Positions 47,462-55,608 of a stretch of 64,000 nucleotides of DNA are shown piece by piece. The first letter of the stretch is position 1, and every line of letters starts with the position of its first letter. Source of the DNA: Chitinophagaceae bacterium. GTDB taxonomy: Bacteria > Bacteroidota > Bacteroidia > Chitinophagales > Chitinophagaceae. Under the pieces are notes generated by a model that was given only the letters and a program-made list of their open reading frames with translations, did no database searches and was not told the DNA's origin. The position numbers and the translations under genes were made by a program. The stretch is taken from NCBI GenBank assembly GCA_016719815.1, contig JADJYK010000019.1, positions 1 through 64,000 of the forward strand, in the 5' to 3' direction.

Positions 47462-47492
47462 TTTCCTCCGGTCATTTGCTGACCGGAGGAAA
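47462..47492. other. Strong 13-bp hairpin between the HMA protein and the HMA-TonB receptor
   Basis: TTTCCTCCGGTCA at 47462-47474 and its exact complement at 47480-47492 surround a 5-base loop. The following bases on neither strand form a clean U run, so a classic terminator is not certain. It could be a processing or partial-termination element that lowers receptor expression relative to the HMA protein. The rest of 47336-47513 shows no clear feature. Confidence 0.55.
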
Positions 47493-47513
47493 ACCAGGTT
47501 TAAAAAATTTTAC

Positions 47514-48245
47514 TTAATGCTTTTCGCATTTTGCACCGTCCTTGCAGCAGTCCATTTTTTGGGCGGCATCATCTTTCTTGCAGCAGTCTTTACCATTGTG
47601 ACCTTCTTTTGCACACTGCGCTTTGTCACCTTCCTTTTTGCAACAAGCTTTTCCATCGTGGCCTTCTTTTGCACACTGCGCTTTGTCACCTTCCTTTTTG
47701 CAACAAGCTTTTCCATCGTGGCCTTCTTTTGTACACTGCGCTTTATCTCCATCTTTCTTACAGCATGATTTTCCTTCATGGCCTTCTGTCTTATGGCTGT
47801 CGTCTTTGTGCATGCCGCAGTTCATTGCAGCATTGCCGCTTTCCATTTTGGTGCATTTGCCGTCTTTCTTTTCGCATTTATCAGAGCAGGTATGTTTTTC
47901 CTCTTTAGCATCAGTAACCCTTTCGTACTTGCAGCAACCAGGCAGTTTATTATATACATCTGCTGTGGTTTTAAACCCTGGATTATCATGCCCTACATCA
48001 GCAATCTTCTGCTGAATTTTAGCGGTATTTGTTAAGCTGCTTTCATAAGTAACCGTAAGCTGTTTTGAGTCTGCATTCCAGTTTGCAGCCGCTGCACCAG
48101 CCTCTTTTGCCGCTTTCTCAATACGGGTTTTACACATGCCGCAGTTACCTGAAACCTGGAATGATTCAGTTTTTGTTTGTCCCGATGAATTGAAAGTAAA
48201 TGCGAGTAATAAAACAGCTGCAGATAATAATTTTATCGTTTTCAT
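47514..48245 (-). CDS. Exported HMA-domain protein with cysteine-rich tandem repeat tail
   Basis: 243 residues, signal peptide (MKTIKLLSAAVLLLAFTFNS). An HMA domain with SGNCGMCKTRIEKAAKEAGA lies at about 31-95; the DVYNKLPGCCKY motif, also in the TonB receptor next door, follows. The tail from about residue 115 has HTCSDKCEKKDGKCTK and MNCGMHKDDSH, then four units of about 20 residues of the type EGHDGKACCKKEGDKAQCAK, ending KMDCCKDGAKCEKH. There are 22 cysteines in all. The make-up suggests a periplasmic or secreted metal sink, metallothionein-like; this is inference. The gene is intact and lies between a palindrome (48280-48306) and a hairpin. Confidence 0.85.
   Translation of the reverse strand: MKTIKLLSAAVLLLAFTFNSSGQTKTESFQVSGNCGMCKTRIEKAAKEAGAAAANWNADSKQLTVTYESSLTNTAKIQQKIADVGHDNPGFKTTADVYNKLPGCCKYERVTDAKEEKHTCSDKCEKKDGKCTKMESGNAAMNCGMHKDDSHKTEGHEGKSCCKKDGDKAQCTKEGHDGKACCKKEGDKAQCAKEGHDGKACCKKEGDKAQCAKEGHNGKDCCKKDDAAQKMDCCKDGAKCEKH
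47581..47790 (-). repeat. 60-bp coding tandem repeat in the HMA/cysteine-rich gene
   Basis: Units at 47581, 47641 and 47701 (60 bp each) plus a diverged partial unit at 47761 encode the CCKK...QC repeat. At a 60-bp offset the sequence is identical for about 70 bases (47602-47671 against 47662-47731), a sign of recent duplication. Such a repeat may also collapse or expand in assembly. Confidence 0.85.
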
Positions 48246-48279
48246 TATTTTAATTTTTTATTCAGTTAATAAAAGGCCT

Positions 48280-48306
48280 TACACACCTGTGTGACAAGTG
48301 TGTGTA
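48280..48306. promoter_or_regulatory. Palindrome upstream of the HMA/cysteine-rich gene, candidate operator
   Basis: TACACAC at 48280-48286 is mirrored by GTGTGTA at 48300-48306, with an inner CACACCTGTGTG. It lies 35-61 bases upstream of the ATG at 48245. A metal-responsive regulator could bind it; no regulator gene is next to it. The downstream end of the HYC_CC_PP gene (48322) is close. Confidence 0.4.
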
Positions 48307-48321
48307 CTTAAAAACTGAATC

Positions 48322-48710
48322 TCAAATTCTGAAAACATTAATCTGCAGGTAGGTATCCTGCAGCGACAGCAATGGCGGAGAATGATCCTGGAAATGAACA
48401 GGAGTATATTCACTTTCAAAAGGAGATACCATAAAAGCAGAAGGAACGCTTACGGGCTGTTCAATCTTTTGCAATTCATAAGTAAACTCCGGCAATTTGC
48501 TCAGGTCCTGATCCAACTTTACCACTTTCACCTCATCATGACGGCAGCCGCTTGATTCATGTGAGCATCCCGCAACTGCCGCACTCGTCAGTAGTTTTTC
48601 AAAGAGATGAACGGATGACAGCTTCTTCATACAGTAATGGTAATTAATTACCACACCGCAGGTTACTACGAAGTAAAAAAGACTGATATGGCGAATAGCG
48701 CCTTCTTCAT
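48322..48710 (-). CDS. HYC_CC_PP family protein (three frameshifts)
   Basis: Small Bacteroidota protein of unknown function named after its HYC, CC and PP motifs. From the ATG at 48710, MKKALFAISVFF is a signal-like start; after a shift in the A/T run near 48678 it reads YFVVTCGVVINYHYCMKKLS (HYC). Near 48600 and 48555 two more shifts give DECGSCGM and then SSGCxHDEVKVVKLDQDLSK. The tail has VSVPSAFMVSPFE, HFQDHSPPLLSLQDTYLQIN (PP) and ends VFRI, as in the family. I recognise the family by memory of these motifs, not by search. It precedes the HMA proteins in the same direction. Confidence 0.75.
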
Positions 48711-48778
48711 TCCTGTAAAGATAACATGATTTTGCAGATGTACGAAAGCATCTTTGCTTTTTAACAGTGATTTGATAA

Positions 48779-50870
48779 TCAGTTTACAAAGCCCCAATAA
48801 ATTCCAGCCCTGAACTGTAAGCCAGGCATAGCATAACCCGGCGCCACCATATTGTTGCCGGTAAAGCCAAAACCACTATCGCTTTTAAATTGTGCCGTAT
48901 TGAGATTCTCGAACCTGATAAATGCTTTAAAGGGTCTTATCCTGAAATGAACATATGCGGAGATATCGGGAAGCTTATTTTTAACAGTAATAGTGTCCTG
49001 ATAGAAGAACCTTCCTAATACAGGTGCATACCCATCTGCCTTATATGCGGACCGGTACCTCGCTTCCAGCCCCATTGCGATGTCGAGGTTTTTAAAACCA
49101 AGGTTACCCTCATACGCAAAACGGTTCCTGGTATAGATAAGCGGCAGGTTAACCGGGGCATCACCAATAGGTTGCTGCAGGTAAATATCCGTATGCCAGT
49201 TCCAGCGTTTACCCACCTTGAATGTCTTATGCAAAGCAACCTGCAATACATTAAATACCGTACTTTCCTGTTTCAGCTGATAATAATTGGCCAGGTAAGA
49301 ATAATTTGTAACCAGGTAATAATGGCCCGATATTCTAAGCTTATATGATGGCAAAGAGTAGGAGACAAAAATATGAGTTGTATTTTCCTTTTTAAAGTTT
49401 ATAGTGGACTTCAAAAGGTAAAAACTGCTGCGGCTGTCAAAAATAAAAGGAGGTGTTCTGTTTACATTTTCAAAGCCGGCTTTCAGATAGCCCAGTTTCT
49501 TGCCGATAAGACTTTCCAAACTTATATGTGCGTCAAAGTCACCTTTATTAAATCCTGTAAAAAAAAGCTTTGCATTCGCTTCAATATCCCACTTCTGATT
49601 GCGGCTTTTATTCCTGTATTCAGCATGGCCAATTGTGTTGACAAACGACTCTGAACCTGAAGACAGTTCTCCGTTAATTAACTGAAAATTGATACCGACC
49701 TTAATAAACTGGTGAAGATTTTTTGCATCCGGAAACTGATAAATAGAAAAATCATTAGAAATTATTTTCCAGTTTTCTCGCAGAATGAGGGTATCAAGCG
49801 GTTTATGTAATGCCGTATCAAAATACTTCTTGTAATAAGAAGAATCGCCAATATAATCCTGGTAAACATACCGCTGCTGATCCCAGTTAAGTGTATGCTG
49901 AAAACGCAGTCTTGGATAAAACAATGGAATAACGGTAGAGTCTGTTACCAGTGAATCTTTTCTGCCAAGGTCATATTGTTGCCGGAGAACAACAGTAAAA
50001 GATTATACCTGTTCCCGGTATTAAATTTTGTACTGAAAAAATTGGAAGAAAAACTTTCTTCATCCCAATATATGTTGGAATGATAAACCTGTCCTTAAAA
50101 TTGGGATTGTCTAAAGGCCTGACCAGTCCCTGTATCAATTATACCGCCATTTTCGGCTGAAGCCAATTTGTTTCCCAGTAGTACAAAATAATTGGTATAG
50201 CGCAGGTTCTTCGATTGGTATCTTGAGGTAAAAAGATAGTTATTGTGATTTGTCTTCTGGCTTTTAAAAAACCCGGGCCATTAATCAGCCTGTATTGAAA
50301 TGAAAAATTCCAGTTTGGCTTAATATTTTGCGTATGCAGCAATTCAATTATCTGCTCTGTGCGGCTCCCGAGCAAATAGTTTATTTCGGAATATGGTCTA
50401 GTTGTATTAAAGAAACGTACGTTTTCCAATTTCCATTTATACACATCAAAAGCATGAAAGCCGGGGTCAAAGCCAGCGTTCATTTCAGGCGAGAATAATA
50501 AGGAACGGGAAGCATTACCGGTATTGCCCAGGTAAATATTGGTTGCCGGAACCGGAAACCTTTTTGTAAAATCTGTTATAGAAGAATCAAGTTTATAAGA
50601 ACGGGTGGAGTCGAGATAGCGAAAACTGATAGTAATTGAATCTTCGCTCTTATCCCTGTGCTGCAGACTGTCTGTTCCGCCACCTGCATTATTAAAAGAA
50701 CCTCCCATATTCCGAACCCTGTCGCCAACCTGCCGCATGATTTGCGGATCCTGTGCTTTAACCTTTGTAAAGCAGCACAAAAAAATTGCGAGAAAAAAGA
50801 TATATGTAGTTTTTTTTAATCCGGTCAAAATAGTAGAATTCTTAAAAATTGCCTGCAAAATAGCCCGCAA
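48779..50870 (-). CDS. Bacteroidetes putative porin (multiple frameshifts)
   Basis: Outer-membrane protein of the Bacteroidota 'putative porin' family. From 50870: MRAILQAIFKNSTIL... with a hydrophobic signal segment ending TKVKAQ (a start nearer KKTTYIFFLAIFLC is also possible). Family features are DSITISFRYLDSTRSYKLDS, RFPVPATNIYLGNTGNASRS, FDPGFHAFDVYKWKLENVRF and FFNTTRPYSEINYLLGSRTE. The frame is lost between about 50240 and 49925 with at least two shifts (FVLLGNKLASAENGG can be read in another frame). The last 381 residues are a beta-strand-rich barrel ending PGLQFRAGIYWGFVN. Substrate unknown. Confidence 0.78.
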
Positions 50871-50915
50871 ATGTAAAAAGACCGGTTTTAATTTGTTAAT
50901 AATATTACTGTGCTG

Positions 50916-51713
50916 TCAATAACGATAAAAATCACAATATTCCTCATCGCAAAGCAGTTTTTTAAGCACAGGGTTTTTTAATACATCCGTGTAGTCTACC
51001 CATTTGCCGTTCATTTTGATTTTTCTATAAATCAGCCGTATGCCCTGGCTGTAATCTACCCACCAGTAAATATGCCCGGTATACAAAGGTTGTATTGGCT
51101 TAGCATCCTGTTTGTGCCAGCCATATATTGCTTCCCTGCCGGGTTTAACATCCCTGCTGATTTTTCCGCTGATTACAACATCTTTTTTAATACCGGCTAT
51201 CAACCCCTTTTTTCCTTTTCTCTGCCCTTCGATGATTAAATGATGTTGCCACATGGTGGGTGTACTGTCACGAAAAGCATACATCGGCACCGGTTCCGGT
51301 TTTATCCTGGCAGCTCTGTAAATATCATCAACCATCTTTCGGGTGGGTAAAAAACAACCGGTTGAATCAGCAATGCGCTGGGCTGCCACAGGTGTTATAT
51401 TTACCCTGGCCCAGTCTGCATCGGTACCTATACAGAGGTAATCGGGTGTTACAAAAAAAGTAGCCTTTATCATTTTTCCTGTTACAGAATCTGTGACGGT
51501 TACTTTAACCGGAACCAGCTTTTTTAAAAAGCCCGGAATATTGCCGGCAAATACTTCCCCCAAAACAAACGAATCTCTGGCTGCCCATTTCATGGCAATT
51601 GCCTGTTTATAGAATTCACTCCCGGAAATTCTATCCTTTTTTTTAACTCCCCGTATTTCAATAGCTGGTTTGCAGGCAGAAAAAAACAACAGTAAAAGGT
51701 ATATCCGAAACAT
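50916..51713 (-). CDS. Hypothetical lipoprotein
   Basis: 265 residues. The hydrophobic start MFRIYLLLLFFSACKPAIEI ends in a lipobox-like FSAC, so export and lipidation are likely. The mature part has no family I recognise. Conserved-looking blocks are GSEFYKQAIAMKWAARDSFV, CIGTDADWARVNITPVAAQR, WQHHLIIEGQRKGKKGLIAG and HIYWWVDYSQGIRLIYRKIK, with a C-terminal CDEEYCDFYRY that contains two cysteines. It is divergent from sucC with about 78 bases between starts. Confidence 0.65.
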   Translation of the reverse strand: MFRIYLLLLFFSACKPAIEIRGVKKKDRISGSEFYKQAIAMKWAARDSFVLGEVFAGNIPGFLKKLVPVKVTVTDSVTGKMIKATFFVTPDYLCIGTDADWARVNITPVAAQRIADSTGCFLPTRKMVDDIYRAARIKPEPVPMYAFRDSTPTMWQHHLIIEGQRKGKKGLIAGIKKDVVISGKISRDVKPGREAIYGWHKQDAKPIQPLYTGHIYWWVDYSQGIRLIYRKIKMNGKWVDYTDVLKNPVLKKLLCDEEYCDFYRY

Positions 51714-51766
51714 AGTGCAAGGTAAAAAAACTCAGTATTACCAGCGCCTGACTATTTACTAACCAT

Positions 51767-51774
51767 TACCTTTG
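51767..51774 (+). promoter_or_regulatory. -7 promoter box TACCTTTG of sucC
   Basis: Exact TAnnTTTG match, 17 bases before the sucC ATG at 51792. Confidence 0.5.
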
Positions 51775-51791
51775 CACAAATTTTTCCAGAT

Positions 51792-53003
51792 ATGAATCTC
51801 CACGAATACCAGGCTAAAGAATTATTGAAGAAATACAATGTTCCGGTGCAGGAAGGCTTTGCCTGCAGCACCGTTCAGGAGGCCGAAGAAGCTTACCGAC
51901 AGATTAAAACACAATCGGGCAGCAAGTTCGCTGTTGTAAAAGCACAAATTCATGCCGGAGGCCGTGGTAAAGGCACTATCAAAGAAAATGGGATAAATGG
52001 TGTGAAAGTAGCCAAGTCGCTTGAGGACATTCAGGAATTTGCCACAAAAATTCTTGGGGGAACACTGGTAACATTGCAAACCGGGCCTGCCGGTAAAGTG
52101 GTAAACAAAATATTTGTTGCCACAGATATGTACTATGATGGCCCTACTGAAAGAAAAGAATTTTATCTCTCCATACTGCTTGACCGGACGAAAGGGCAGA
52201 ATGTAATTATGTACAGCACCGAAGGTGGTATGAACATTGAAGAAGTAGCCCACAATACGCCTGAAAAGATTTTTAAAGAATGGGTTCACCCGGCTGGCGG
52301 ATTACAGGGTTTCCAGGCAAGAAAGATAGCCTTTAACCTTGGTCTGAGTGGTGAATCTTTTAAGAACTGTGTAAAGTTTGTTACCAGCCTGTACAATGCC
52401 TATGCAGGGCTAGACTGCTCTATGCTGGAAATTAACCCGCTGTTCAAAGCGGCTGATGATAAAATTATTGCCGTTGACTGTAAAATGAATCTTGATGAAA
52501 ATGCGCTGATGCGCCATCCGGATCTTGCCTCTATGCGTGACATTACCGAGGAAGACCCAACTGAAGTGGAAGCCGGACAATACAACCTGAACTTTGTGAA
52601 ATTAGATGGCAACGTGGGCTGTATGGTTAATGGCGCCGGTTTGGCAATGGCCACAATGGATATGATTAAACTGAGCGGTGGTGAGCCTGCCAACTTCCTT
52701 GATGTGGGTGGTACGGCCAATGCACAAACTGTTGAGGCAGGCTTCAAAATCATTCTGAAAGACCCGAACGTAAAAGCAATCCTTATCAACATATTTGGCG
52801 GTATCGTTCGCTGCGACCGTGTGGCACAAGGTGTGATAGATGCCTACAAAAACCTGGGAAACATCAACATCCCTATCATTGTTCGCCTGCAGGGTACTAA
52901 TGCCGAGGAAGCCAAGAAGCTGATTGATGAAAGCGGACTAAAAGTACAATCGGCCATCCTGCTGAGCGAGGCGGCTGATTTGGTGAAGAAAGCAGTGGCG
53001 TAA
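51792..53003 (+). CDS. sucC: Succinyl-CoA synthetase beta subunit
   Basis: 403 residues, intact. Subunit of the TCA-cycle enzyme that makes ATP or GTP from succinyl-CoA. MNLHEYQAKELLKKYNVPVQ is the conserved start. The ATP-grasp nucleotide site includes VVKAQIHAGGRGKGTIKENG, and LEINPLFKAADDKIIAVDCK, GCMVNGAGLAMATMDMIKLS, GGEPANFLDVGGTANAQTVE and ILINIFGGIVRCDRVAQGVI are the CoA/succinate-binding signatures. The alpha subunit gene (sucD) is not next to it, as often in Bacteroidota. A terminator follows. Confidence 0.97.
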   Translation: MNLHEYQAKELLKKYNVPVQEGFACSTVQEAEEAYRQIKTQSGSKFAVVKAQIHAGGRGKGTIKENGINGVKVAKSLEDIQEFATKILGGTLVTLQTGPAGKVVNKIFVATDMYYDGPTERKEFYLSILLDRTKGQNVIMYSTEGGMNIEEVAHNTPEKIFKEWVHPAGGLQGFQARKIAFNLGLSGESFKNCVKFVTSLYNAYAGLDCSMLEINPLFKAADDKIIAVDCKMNLDENALMRHPDLASMRDITEEDPTEVEAGQYNLNFVKLDGNVGCMVNGAGLAMATMDMIKLSGGEPANFLDVGGTANAQTVEAGFKIILKDPNVKAILINIFGGIVRCDRVAQGVIDAYKNLGNINIPIIVRLQGTNAEEAKKLIDESGLKVQSAILLSEAADLVKKAVA

Positions 53004-53049
53004 TGTATGGTCTTACTGAGCTTATCGAAGTATGAATTATGAAAACACG

Positions 53050-53083
53050 AATCCCGTCTCGTTTAAAACGAGACGGGATTTCT
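53050..53083 (+). terminator. Rho-independent terminator of sucC
   Basis: Perfect 12-bp stem AATCCCGTCTCG/CGAGACGGGATT (53050-53061 and 53069-53080), then a T-rich run. Confidence 0.85.
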
Positions 53084-53164
53084 TATGCAATACTCCGGAA
53101 TACAGCATCACTTCATTGATAACGATTATGGCGAAAAACCGTTTTGGTTTCAAGTGATGGTTTT

Positions 53165-53196
53165 CCCCGCCCCGCTTTATGCAGGGCGGGGTTTTT
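53165..53196 (+). terminator. Second stand-alone terminator hairpin
   Basis: Stem CCCCGCCC/GGGCGGGG (53165-53172, 53184-53191) followed by five T. It lies about 82 bases past the sucC terminator with no ORF between, so a short RNA may be transcribed here (53084-53196). Confidence 0.75.
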
Positions 53197-53217
53197 ATTC
53201 TTTAGAAAGCACTGCTT

Positions 53218-53225
53218 TATCTTTG
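53218..53225 (+). promoter_or_regulatory. -7 promoter box TATCTTTG of the GNAT gene
   Basis: Exact TAnnTTTG match ending four bases before the ATG at 53230: effectively leaderless. Confidence 0.5.
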
Positions 53226-53229
53226 CTGC

Positions 53230-53712
53230 ATGTCATTTACCATCCGCCCCATACAACCCGCCGATAACCCGGTCATTGCTTCCATCATCCGAAATACACT
53301 GGAAGAGTTTGGTGCAAACCATCCCGGCACCGTGTATTATGACAAAACAACAGATGCACTTTACGAACTTTTTCAAAAAGAAAAATCAGCTTATTTCATT
53401 GCAGAAAAAGACGGGAAGATTGTTGGTGGAGGCGGCACCTATCCTACTGATGGCCTGCCGGCCGATACCTGCGAACTGGTAAAGATGTACCTGTTGCCCG
53501 AAGCCAGGGGAACCGGCCTGGGGTCTCAACTAATAACCATCTGTATTGAACAGGCAAAGACTTTTGGCTTCAATAAAATATATCTCGAAACCATGAACGA
53601 ACTGAAGGCCGCCCTGAAAGTATATGCCCGTATGGGCTTTTTTTATCTTGACGGCCCGATGGGCCACAGCGGGCATTTTGGCTGTCCGCTGTGGATGATT
53701 AAGATTCTATAA
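53230..53712 (+). CDS. GNAT-family N-acetyltransferase
   Basis: 160 residues, intact. Acetyl-CoA dependent acetyltransferase, substrate unknown. IRPIQPADNPVIASIIRNTL starts the fold; YFIAEKDGKIVGGGGTYPTD and ELVKMYLLPEARGTGLGSQL contain the core strand and the Q/RxxGxG/A pyrophosphate-binding loop (RGTGLG); KIYLETMNELKAALKVYARM and GFFYLDGPMGHSGHFGCPLW complete it. It stands alone, with a hairpin past its stop. Confidence 0.9.
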   Translation: MSFTIRPIQPADNPVIASIIRNTLEEFGANHPGTVYYDKTTDALYELFQKEKSAYFIAEKDGKIVGGGGTYPTDGLPADTCELVKMYLLPEARGTGLGSQLITICIEQAKTFGFNKIYLETMNELKAALKVYARMGFFYLDGPMGHSGHFGCPLWMIKIL

Positions 53713-53718
53713 ATAAAA

Positions 53719-53742
53719 GGGGCATAATGCCCCCGATATCTT
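53719..53742 (+). terminator. Terminator of the GNAT gene
   Basis: GGGGCATAATGCCCC at 53719-53733, then CGATATCTTTTC; also near the end of the convergent barrel gene. Confidence 0.55.
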
Positions 53743-53757
53743 TTCTGTAATAAAGCA

Positions 53758-54302
53758 TTATTTTCCTCTTACTTTATCAACCTGTGCCTTCAGCAGGTAC
53801 ACCTGGAAACCGATATTGAAAGAGAACCCGCCGCTGCCATCATAACTCTTATACTTTGTTCTTTCATATCCCATCAGCGCATCAATAGACACATTATCGC
53901 TGATAAAAATCGCAGCTCCGCCTCCAATAAAAAAATTGGTACCGGAATTTTTTGAAGTATAAGTACCGGAAGTGTACTTAGAACTTAAATAATTAAAAAA
54001 AGTATGAATTATCGGACGAACCGGCTGATTTTCTGTTGTAAAATAATAACGTACAAATGGCCCGATACCAAAGTCAGTTGTTTTGCTGTCACCGGCTTTT
54101 GAATGACCCAATGTAACGTTGCCGCCAACTGCAAGGTTATCGATAACAAATAAACCGGCATTGGGGGTAAAGGCAATCTCTGTTGCATTTTTTGCTGTAT
54201 TCAGGCGAAAACTACCACCTACCATCCAGTCGTTTGCATGTGTTTGTGCACTGGCCGTTGTGATAGCAGCAACAGCAAAAATCCTAAAATAATTTTCTTC
54301 AT
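53758..54302 (-). CDS. Small outer-membrane beta-barrel protein (frameshifted in its signal peptide)
   Basis: From the ATG at 54302: MKKIILGF, then after one added T near 54280, AVAAITTASAQTHANDWMVG, a clear signal peptide. The mature part has TEIAFTPNAGLFVIDNLAVG, TTDFGIGPFVRYYFTTENQP, TNFFIGGGAAIFISDNVSID and GGFSFNIGFQVYLLKAQVDK: an OmpX/OmpW-like eight-strand barrel pattern. About 180 residues. Role unknown. Confidence 0.78.
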
Positions 54303-54370
54303 AATATCAATTTTTATTGATTACAAATGTAGTATAAGTCATTAAAACAATTAACGATTTTATGCAATGC

Positions 54371-54988
54371 CTATAAAACAGCCACTTCATATACCGGGCT
54401 AAACAAGTACACTTTTGCGGTGGCCACTTCTGTGCATTTGAATCGTTTTCGCAACTTTTCTCCCTTTCTGAACACCCGTCCATCCTTTAACCTGAACAGG
54501 CTGCCAGGAGGAAGGTCCTCTACAAGATGATGATCCCTTTTATTTTCATCGTAGCGGTGTAACACCCTGAGCAGCCCTTCTTCTGCACAACTGCTGGCAG
54601 CAGGGTTATGCAGCGACTGTAACAGTTCGCATTCAATATCTGCCGGAAAAACTTTCCCATTCACAAACTGCTTCAGTAATCCTGAAAAAATCATTTTCCA
54701 TTCCCTGCCATGGGCCTGCACCCCTCTGCCATATTGTTCAAAGGTGAGCAGGTGGGCAATTTCATGCAGGAGTGTAACAAGGAATGAGTACTTGTTAAGG
54801 TTGCCGTTTACGCTAATGCGGTGGTTGGTATAGTGTGTACGGTGGCGATAATCACCTAAAATACTTTTTCGCTCCTTTGCAATAGTTAGATGCACTTTGT
54901 ACTGATGCAGGTAAGCAAGTACTGCCTCCCCGGTGGCCGGAGGAAGAAAATGCTGCAAATGCGATACCGGAACTTCTTTTTTAGGCAT
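54371..54988 (-). CDS. SprT-like metalloprotease-fold protein
   Basis: 205 residues, intact. The zinc motif HEIAH is in LVTLLHEIAHLLTFEQYGRG, followed by VQAHGREWKMIFSGLLKQFV with the third-ligand His. This matches the SprT/Spartan-like family; bacterial members have no settled function, though eukaryotic relatives act on DNA-protein crosslinks. A C-terminal part (PPGSLFRLKDGRVFRKGEKL, FKCTEVATAKVYLFSPVYEV) replaces the usual zinc-ribbon. Its start overlaps the upstream gene's end by 8 bases. Confidence 0.85.
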   Translation of the reverse strand: MPKKEVPVSHLQHFLPPATGEAVLAYLHQYKVHLTIAKERKSILGDYRHRTHYTNHRISVNGNLNKYSFLVTLLHEIAHLLTFEQYGRGVQAHGREWKMIFSGLLKQFVNGKVFPADIECELLQSLHNPAASSCAEEGLLRVLHRYDENKRDHHLVEDLPPGSLFRLKDGRVFRKGEKLRKRFKCTEVATAKVYLFSPVYEVAVL

Positions 54989-55385
54989 TCTCCTTTTTCT
55001 TCTTCAGCAGTTTCATAAGTGCCCTCGTTTCTACAGCGGTGTAAACGATATATAAGGCCGCACAAACAAACAGGCCGGGCTTATTAACCTCTTTGCCTGC
55101 CATCCAGAAATATATAAAAGCGGCAAAGACGATAACCATAAACTTGATAATAAAGCTGCCATTAACTGCTCTTATAAATGCATACTGGTTGGAAGACCTG
55201 AACGATTTCTGTGTAATAAAGTAGGCTGCCATGCTTACTGCAAAAAGGACAAGATTCCCGATAATCACCAGAGCAGGGTCAATATCATTTTTTAACAGCC
55301 AGTTTTTGCCGGTAATAAAAAAAACAGAAAGCACAGCAAAAACGATGAGCATGGGCCTCAGGGGCGAATGAATTTCTTTAGTCAT
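54981..55385 (-). CDS. Four-helix membrane protein next to atpZ
   Basis: 134 residues from the ATG at 55385 (MTKEIHSPLRPMLIVFAVLS). Four predicted membrane helices: MLIVFAVLSVFFITG, IIGNLVLFAVSMAAYF, FIIKFMVIVFAAFIYFW and LFVCAALYIVYTAVETRAL. It resembles the small membrane protein that usually lies between atpZ and atpB in Bacteroidota ATP synthase clusters (ATP synthase I-like); function unknown. Eight-base overlaps with atpZ and the SprT-like gene indicate one operon. Confidence 0.72.
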   Translation of the reverse strand: MTKEIHSPLRPMLIVFAVLSVFFITGKNWLLKNDIDPALVIIGNLVLFAVSMAAYFITQKSFRSSNQYAFIRAVNGSFIIKFMVIVFAAFIYFWMAGKEVNKPGLFVCAALYIVYTAVETRALMKLLKKKKENA

Positions 55386-55608
55386 TTTTATCAGTACGGC
55401 TTGTTTCCTTGAATAATTTATAAAAAAAAGAGGCCAGTATGAGCAAAGGTAAAGCACAGGTAAGCACCGGTGAAATATTCAGCCATTCATCGGCCTTTAT
55501 TCCTGCAAAAACACCTATGGCAATGGCTGCAATAAGTTGTGAACCAAGCCCGGCATACCTGAGGAGAAATTTTCTATTGCTCTCTGACTGCTGCTTTTTG
55601 TTGATCAT
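55378..55608 (-). CDS. AtpZ/AtpI family protein
   Basis: 76 residues. FLLRYAGLGSQLIAAIAIGV and FAGIKADEWLNISPVLTCAL, LPLLILASFFYKLFKE show the two membrane helices of the AtpZ/AtpI family, thought to help assembly of the F1Fo ATP synthase or to carry magnesium. It begins inside the last 35 bases of the bactofilin gene. No ATP synthase subunit gene follows in this window. Confidence 0.85.
   Translation of the reverse strand: MINKKQQSESNRKFLLRYAGLGSQLIAAIAIGVFAGIKADEWLNISPVLTCALPLLILASFFYKLFKETSRTDKND

Noticed and set aside
47581..47790. 60-bp direct repeats could suggest a CRISPR array
   Set aside because: The units are contiguous, without spacers, lie in frame and encode the cysteine-rich repeat of the HMA protein.
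53085..53267. 60-codon ORF between sucC and the GNAT gene
   Set aside because: It runs through both terminator hairpins, has no ribosome-binding context and resembles no protein.
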